This document shows, piece after piece, positions 60,143 through 64,000 of a stretch of 64,000 nt of DNA. The notes under the pieces are model-generated. The model was not told the DNA's origin and searched no databases. It saw only the letters and a list, made by a program, of their open reading frames with translations. The DNA comes from Actinoplanes auranticolor. GTDB taxonomy: Bacteria > Actinomycetota > Actinomycetes > Mycobacteriales > Micromonosporaceae. Both the position numbers and the translations under genes were made by a program. The stretch is taken from assembly GCF_018332655.1 (NCBI RefSeq), contig NZ_BOQL01000029.1, forward strand, positions 62,001-126,000, in the 5' to 3' direction. Position 1 is the first letter of the stretch. Each line of letters begins with the position of its first letter.

Positions 60143-60161
60143 GAAGCTTAGGCTAACCTTC
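60143..60161. promoter_or_regulatory. Iron box in front of importer operon
   Basis: The core TTAGGCTAACCT at 60148-60159 is a perfect 12-base match to the consensus; over the full 19 bp, 14 positions agree. It directly precedes the importer operon start at 60137. The weakest of the five boxes by overall match. Confidence 0.78.
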
Positions 60162-60198
60162 CTTACCCGTCACCATCCGGTTGTCGCCGGCGCCGTCG

Positions 60199-60933
60199 TC
60201 ACCAGCGCTCCAGGCGGGCGGAGAGCACGGCGAGTGCGGCCATCCCGGCGGTGGAAGTGCGCAGCACGGACTCCCCGAGCCGCACCGGCTGCGCCCCGGC
60301 CGCGACGAAGGACCCCAGCTCCTGATCGCTGATCCCGCCCTCGGGCCCGACGACCAGCACGATGTCCCCGGCGTCGGGCAGCTTGGCCTGACTGAGCCGG
60401 TCCGTGGCCTCCTCGTGCAGCACGAACGCGGCGGCGGCCGCGGAGAGCAGCCCGGAGGCCTTCTTGGTGGAGACGTCGGGGCTGCCGGAGACCACGGGCA
60501 GCCACGGACGCCGGGCCTGCTTGGCCGCCTCCCGCGTGGTGCTGACCCACTTCTCGCGGGCTTTGACGCCGCGGTCACCGCGCCACTGGGCGACCGACCG
60601 GGAGGCGGCCCACGGCACGATCTCGTCCACGCCGATCTCGGTCATGGCCTGCACCGCGAGCTCACCACGGTCGCCCTTGGCGATGCCCTGCACCACCACG
60701 AGCCGGGGATCCGGCGCGGCGACGAAGTCCCGCTGGGTGACCTCGACGTCGATGCTGCCCCGGCCGACCCCGGTCACCTCGGCGACAGCGGTCCCGCCCC
60801 GCCCGTCCCCGAGCAGCAGCACCTCACCGGCCCGCAGCCGCTGCACGGTGGCGGCGTGATGCCCCTCCGCACCGGCGAGCGTGAACCGCTTGCCACCGGG
60901 CAGGTCGTCAACGAGGAAAAGAGGCGCAGACAC
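60199..60933 (-). CDS. rsmE: 16S rRNA m3U1498 methyltransferase
   Basis: A 244-residue SPOUT-class methyltransferase that methylates U1498 of 16S rRNA. The C-terminal SAM-binding knot is clear: IVLVVGPEGGISDQELGSF and RLGESVLRTSTAGMAALAVLSA. The N-terminal PUA-like domain includes GAEGHHAATVQRLRAGE. It follows dnaJ on the same strand. In related genomes the HIT/phoH genes come next; here the siderophore island intervenes. Confidence 0.95.
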   Translation of the reverse strand: MSAPLFLVDDLPGGKRFTLAGAEGHHAATVQRLRAGEVLLLGDGRGGTAVAEVTGVGRGSIDVEVTQRDFVAAPDPRLVVVQGIAKGDRGELAVQAMTEIGVDEIVPWAASRSVAQWRGDRGVKAREKWVSTTREAAKQARRPWLPVVSGSPDVSTKKASGLLSAAAAAFVLHEEATDRLSQAKLPDAGDIVLVVGPEGGISDQELGSFVAAGAQPVRLGESVLRTSTAGMAALAVLSARLERW

Positions 60934-60963
60934 GCGCTCACGCTAGCCGAACGCTGCCCGGTC

Positions 60964-62109
60964 TCAGTGTCCGTTGAAGGCGTCGCGCATGCGGGAGAAG
61001 AATCCGCCCTGTTTGCTCAGCTCGGCGATGTCCTCACCCCGGGTCTTGGCGAAGTCGCGCAGCATCCGCTCCTGGTCGGCCGTCAGCTTGGTCGGCGTCT
61101 TCACGTCCAGGTGCACGAACAGTTCGCCCCGGCCCTGACCGCGCAGGTGCGGCACGCCCTTGCCCCGGATGCGCAGCGTCGAGGCCGGCTGGGTGCCCGG
61201 CTTGACCTCGATGTTCTCCTCGCTGTCCAGCGTCTTGATGGTCAGCCGGGTGCCGAGCGCGGCGGCCGTCATCGGCAGCGTCACCCGGCAGTGCAGGTCG
61301 TCGCCCTTGCGGGAGTAGACGTCGTGGGGGCGTTCGTGGATCTCCACGTACAGGTCACCGGCCGTGCCGCCGCCCGGGCCGACCTCGCCCTGCTGGGCCA
61401 GGCGGATGCGCATGCCGTCCTCGACGCCGGCCGGGATCTTCACGGTCAGCGAGCGGCGGGTGCGGATCCGGCCGTCGCCGGCGCAGGTCGGGCAGGGCTG
61501 CGGGATCACCGTGCCGTGACCCTGGCAGACCTGGCACGGGCGGGACGAGACGACCTGGCCGAGGAAGGTGCGCTGGACCGACTGGACCTCGCCCCGGCCA
61601 CCGCAGGTCTCGCAGGTGGCCAGGTGGGTGCCGGGTGCGGTGCCCGCGCCGGAGCACTGGGTGCACAGCACCGCGGTGTCGACCGTGATCGGGGCCTCGA
61701 CGCCGAACGCCGTCTCCACCAGGTCGAGCTCCAGGCGCAGGATCGCGTCGGCGCCGGGCCGGGTGCGCGGGCGCGGTCCCCGGGAACCGCCGCCGGCGGC
61801 CGTGCCGAAGAACGCGTCCATGATGTCCTGGAAACCGACGAACGGGCCCGCCCCGCCGGGGCCACCCGGTCCGCCCGCGCCGCCACCGCCGGGGGCCAGC
61901 GGGTCACCACCGAGGTCGACGATCTGCCGCTTCTGGTCGTCCGAGAGGACCTCGTACGCCGCGTTGATGTCCTTGAACTTCTCGTGCGCCTCGGGGTCGG
62001 GATTGACGTCCGGGTGGTATTGACGGGCCAGCTTGCGGTAAGCGCGCTTGATCTCGTCGTCGGTGGCTTCCCGGCTGATCCCGAGAATTCCGTAATAGTC
62101 CTTGGCCAC
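60964..62109 (-). CDS. dnaJ: Chaperone DnaJ
   Basis: A 381-residue type I DnaJ: J-domain with HPD (RQYHPDVNPDPEAHEKF), a Gly-rich linker (GGGGAGGPGG), four zinc repeats (CTQCSGAG, CETCGGRG, CQVCQGHG, CPTCAGDG) and the C-terminal substrate domain. It stimulates DnaK and lies downstream of hrcA in a heat-shock operon. The GTG at 62109 gives the usual VAKDYYGILG N-terminus; an ATG at 62127 would add six residues. Confidence 0.95.
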   Translation of the reverse strand: MAKDYYGILGISREATDDEIKRAYRKLARQYHPDVNPDPEAHEKFKDINAAYEVLSDDQKRQIVDLGGDPLAPGGGGAGGPGGPGGAGPFVGFQDIMDAFFGTAAGGGSRGPRPRTRPGADAILRLELDLVETAFGVEAPITVDTAVLCTQCSGAGTAPGTHLATCETCGGRGEVQSVQRTFLGQVVSSRPCQVCQGHGTVIPQPCPTCAGDGRIRTRRSLTVKIPAGVEDGMRIRLAQQGEVGPGGGTAGDLYVEIHERPHDVYSRKGDDLHCRVTLPMTAAALGTRLTIKTLDSEENIEVKPGTQPASTLRIRGKGVPHLRGQGRGELFVHLDVKTPTKLTADQERMLRDFAKTRGEDIAELSKQGGFFSRMRDAFNGH

Positions 62110-62152
62110 AGGGGTTCGAGTCCTCATGTCTGCCCAGCGCTGAGCGGTTCCG

Positions 62153-63175
62153 TCAGTTTTGTGCCAGCAAATCGCCAACGTAGCGTGCCACGGCTCGTAC
62201 CGTGGCGATGGTGCCGGGGTAATCCATCCGGGTCGGCCCGAGCACGCCGAGCCCACCAACGATTGTCGTACCCGGTCCGTAACCCGTGCTGACCACCGAG
62301 GCCGCCCGCAGGTTGTCGATCTCGTTCTCGTCGCCGATCCGGACCCGGGTGGTGCTCGGCTCCACCTCACCGATGAGCTTGAGCAGGATGACCTCCTCCT
62401 CAAGCGCCTCCAGGACCGGCCGCAGCGAGCCCTGGAAGTCCAGCACGCCGCCGCGGGTGAGGTTCGCCGTACCCGCCAGAGCGAGGCGTTCCTCACTGCG
62501 CTCGACCAGAGTCTCCAGCAGCACCGAGGCGACGCAGGCCATCGTGTTGCGCTTCTCCGGGGCGCACTCGTCGACCAGGGTCTGCACCAGCGGCGGGGTG
62601 TCGGCGAGCTTCTGCCCGGTGAGCTTGGCGTTGATCACGCGGCGCATGTCGAGCACGTCGTCGCCGGGGGTCGGCCCGGGCAGCTCCACCAGGCGTTGCT
62701 CGACCCGGCCGGTGTCGGCGATCATCACCAGCATGACGCGGGTGGTGGAGATCGGGACCAGCTCCAGGTGACGCACCGAGGAGCGGGCCAGGCTCGGATA
62801 CTGCACGACGGCGACCTGGCGGGTGAGCTGCGCGAGCAGGCGCACCGTGCGGTGCACCACGTCGTCGAGGTCGACCGCGCCGACCAGGAAACGCTCGATG
62901 GCGCGGCGCTCGGCCGGGCTCAGGGCCTTGACCCGGGAGAGCCGGTCGACGAAGAGCCGGTAGCCGGCGTCGGTGGGCACCCGGCCGGCACTGGTGTGCG
63001 GCTGCCGGATGTAGCCCTCCTCCTCCAGCACGGCCATGTCGTTGCGGACCGTGGCCGGCGAGACGCCGAGCTGGTGGCGCTCGACCAGGGCCTTGCTGCC
63101 CACCGGCTCCTGGGTGGCGACGTAGTCCTCGACGATGGCGCGGAGTACTTCGAGTTTGCGGTCGTCGAGACTCAT
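62153..63175 (-). CDS. hrcA: Heat-shock repressor HrcA
   Basis: A 340-residue repressor that binds CIRCE elements. The N-terminal winged helix (VLRAIVEDYVATQEPVGSKALVERHQLGVSPATVRNDMAVLEEEGYIRQPHTSAGRVPTDAGYR) is the family signature, followed by the GAF-like and insertion domains. The ATG at 63175 has GGAGGG upstream, so it is preferred to the ATG at 63190. The CIRCE site at 63197-63223 lies just upstream, giving autoregulation of hrcA-dnaJ. Confidence 0.97.
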   Translation of the reverse strand: MSLDDRKLEVLRAIVEDYVATQEPVGSKALVERHQLGVSPATVRNDMAVLEEEGYIRQPHTSAGRVPTDAGYRLFVDRLSRVKALSPAERRAIERFLVGAVDLDDVVHRTVRLLAQLTRQVAVVQYPSLARSSVRHLELVPISTTRVMLVMIADTGRVEQRLVELPGPTPGDDVLDMRRVINAKLTGQKLADTPPLVQTLVDECAPEKRNTMACVASVLLETLVERSEERLALAGTANLTRGGVLDFQGSLRPVLEALEEEVILLKLIGEVEPSTTRVRIGDENEIDNLRAASVVSTGYGPGTTIVGGLGVLGPTRMDYPGTIATVRAVARYVGDLLAQN

Positions 63176-63196
63176 GTCGTATCCCTCCACTCTCGT

Positions 63197-63223
63197 CTGG
63201 CACTCCGCGAAGTCGAGTGCCAG
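63197..63223. promoter_or_regulatory. CIRCE element (HrcA operator)
   Basis: CTGGCACTC-N9-GAGTGCCAG is a perfect 9-bp inverted repeat with the exact CIRCE spacing (consensus TTAGCACTC-N9-GAGTGCTAA, 7 of 9 bases per arm). It is 21 bp upstream of the hrcA start. Confidence 0.93.
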
Positions 63224-63353
63224 TCTACGTCGCCCGCGCCCGCCGCGCGATGATCAGCTGTCAGGGCCCACGCCACTTAGCCGACTGTCTATTCTCCGAC
63301 GTCACCCGGGTGTTGCCCTCGCCTCGTTCGACGTGCGGTCCTACCGTGTGCGC

Positions 63354-64000
63354 ATGACTGAACCGCCGCGTCCGCCCGGTGAGGGAAATCCTTCGGACCC
63401 CACCGCGCCGCTCAACCCATATCCGGGTAACGATCCGAACTCCGGATCGGCCCCGCCCCCGGCGTACGGCTCACCGCAGCCGCCCGCCTACGGCACCCCG
63501 CCGCAGCAGCCGCCGACCTACGGCACCCCGCCGCCCACCTCGGGTGCCGGTGGTTACGGCCCGCCGCCCAGTTCCGGTGCCGGTGGCTACGGCCCGCCGC
63601 CCGGCTCGGGTGCCGGCGGCTACGGCCCGCCGCCCGGTGGCACCCCGTACGGCCCTCCCGGCGCCTACGGCCAGCAGCCCGGCGGATACCCGCCGGGTGG
63701 TTACGCGCCGGGCAACGACGACAAGACGTGGATCCTGGTCGCCCACTTCGGCGGCGCGGCCGGCGCGTTCCTCGGTGGCGGCTGCTCCGGCTGGATCGCG
63801 CCGCTGGTCGCGCTGCTGGCCAAGGGCAACCAGTCCCCGGCCGTGCGGGCCGAGGCGGTCAAGGCGCTGAACTTCCAGATCCTGTGGTCGATCATCGCCG
63901 TCGTCGGCTGGGTGCTGACCTGCATCGTGATCGGCTTCTTCGTCGGCATCGCGGCCTGGGCGATCGCCACGATCTTCGGCATCGTCGCCGGCGTGAAGGC
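63354..64000 (+). CDS. DUF4870-type membrane protein (3' end beyond window)
   Basis: The first 215 codons of a protein cut by the right edge. The first ~120 residues are a Pro/Gly/Tyr-rich disordered tail (PAYG, TYGTPPP, GGYGPPP repeats) predicted to be cytoplasmic. From residue ~122 comes the DUF4870 core: TWILVAHFGGAAGAFLGGGCSGWIAPLVALLAKGNQSPAVRAEAVKALNFQILWSII, then two further helices. The function is unknown. Divergent from hrcA. Confidence 0.85.
   Translation, partial: MTEPPRPPGEGNPSDPTAPLNPYPGNDPNSGSAPPPAYGSPQPPAYGTPPQQPPTYGTPPPTSGAGGYGPPPSSGAGGYGPPPGSGAGGYGPPPGGTPYGPPGAYGQQPGGYPPGGYAPGNDDKTWILVAHFGGAAGAFLGGGCSGWIAPLVALLAKGNQSPAVRAEAVKALNFQILWSIIAVVGWVLTCIVIGFFVGIAAWAIATIFGIVAGVK
63543..63641 (+). 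repeat. Three tandem 33-bp coding repeats
   Basis: Three consecutive 33-bp units (63543, 63576, 63609), each beginning GGTGCCGGYGGYTACGGC, encode the 11-residue unit GAGGYGPPPxx in the disordered tail of the DUF4870 protein. Such units can expand or contract by slippage. Confidence 0.85.

Overview
The window is high-GC DNA (GC-biased third codon positions, many GTG starts, frequent 4-bp ATGA/GTGA gene overlaps) from an actinomycete. Gene content and the order hrcA-dnaJ-rsmE // HIT-phoH-ybeY-corC-cda-era // recO-uppS fit an actinobacterial chromosome, most likely a Micromonosporaceae-type organism; the genus cannot be fixed from the sequence alone. No rRNA, tRNA, CRISPR array or transposase was seen.

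Layout. Positions 1-16642 are mostly housekeeping: a partial RidA, a TetR/membrane-protein pair, small hypotheticals, a HAD phosphatase, uppS-recO, two lipoproteins, an MFS exporter, an acyltransferase, then the minus-strand run phoH-ybeY-corC-(cytidine deaminase-like)-era, preceded by a beta-lactamase-fold hydrolase and a HIT protein. Positions 60199-63175 carry rsmE-dnaJ-hrcA with a CIRCE element, followed by a partial DUF4870 protein. In many actinobacteria rsmE is followed directly by the HIT/phoH genes, so the roughly 43.5 kb between them (16643-60198) looks like an accessory insertion. It starts with an SDR and a GH3 beta-glucosidase carrying a CebR-type operator.

The centre of the window is a complete hydroxamate siderophore locus. 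It has an ornithine N5-hydroxylase (21438-22739), an N5-hydroxyornithine formyltransferase (22843-23796), an aspartate 1-decarboxylase making beta-alanine (26165-26584) with a [2Fe-2S] protein behind it, a siderophore-binding lipoprotein (26697-27713), a single six-module 6974-residue NRPS (28548-49472), an MbtH protein with a two-gene ABC exporter (53546-57185), and a FecCD-type ABC importer (57224-60137). Five sites resembling the IdeR/DmdR1 iron box (TTAGGTTAGGCTAACCTAA) lie at 22779, 26640, 49528, 57214 and 60143. Each stands in front of one of these transcription units, so they form one iron-repressed regulon.

Hand-read adenylation codes give fhOrn (DINYWGGIG), beta-Ala (IDTLISSGD), hOrn (DMENLGLIN), Thr (DFWNVGMVH), hOrn (DMENLGLIN) and Gly (DILQLGLVW). 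Epimerase domains sit in modules 1, 3 and 4. The predicted product is D-fhOrn - beta-Ala - D-hOrn - D-allo-Thr - L-hOrn - Gly. The first five residues match the mycobacterial siderophore exochelin MS in order and stereochemistry; the terminal glycine is extra. The two condensation domains that accept hOrn have an altered active-site motif (H-F/L-LLWDG in place of HHxxxDG). This fits bond formation on the side-chain N-hydroxy nitrogen instead of the alpha-amine, as known for exochelin. Other notable items are a frameshifted D-Ala-D-Ala ligase remnant beside the NRPS promoter, complementary degenerate ATP sites in the exporter pair, an SdpR/SdpI-like pair behind a perfect operator, a GTPase Era with a ~410-residue low-complexity N-terminus, and a 74-bp direct repeat flanking a lipoprotein gene.
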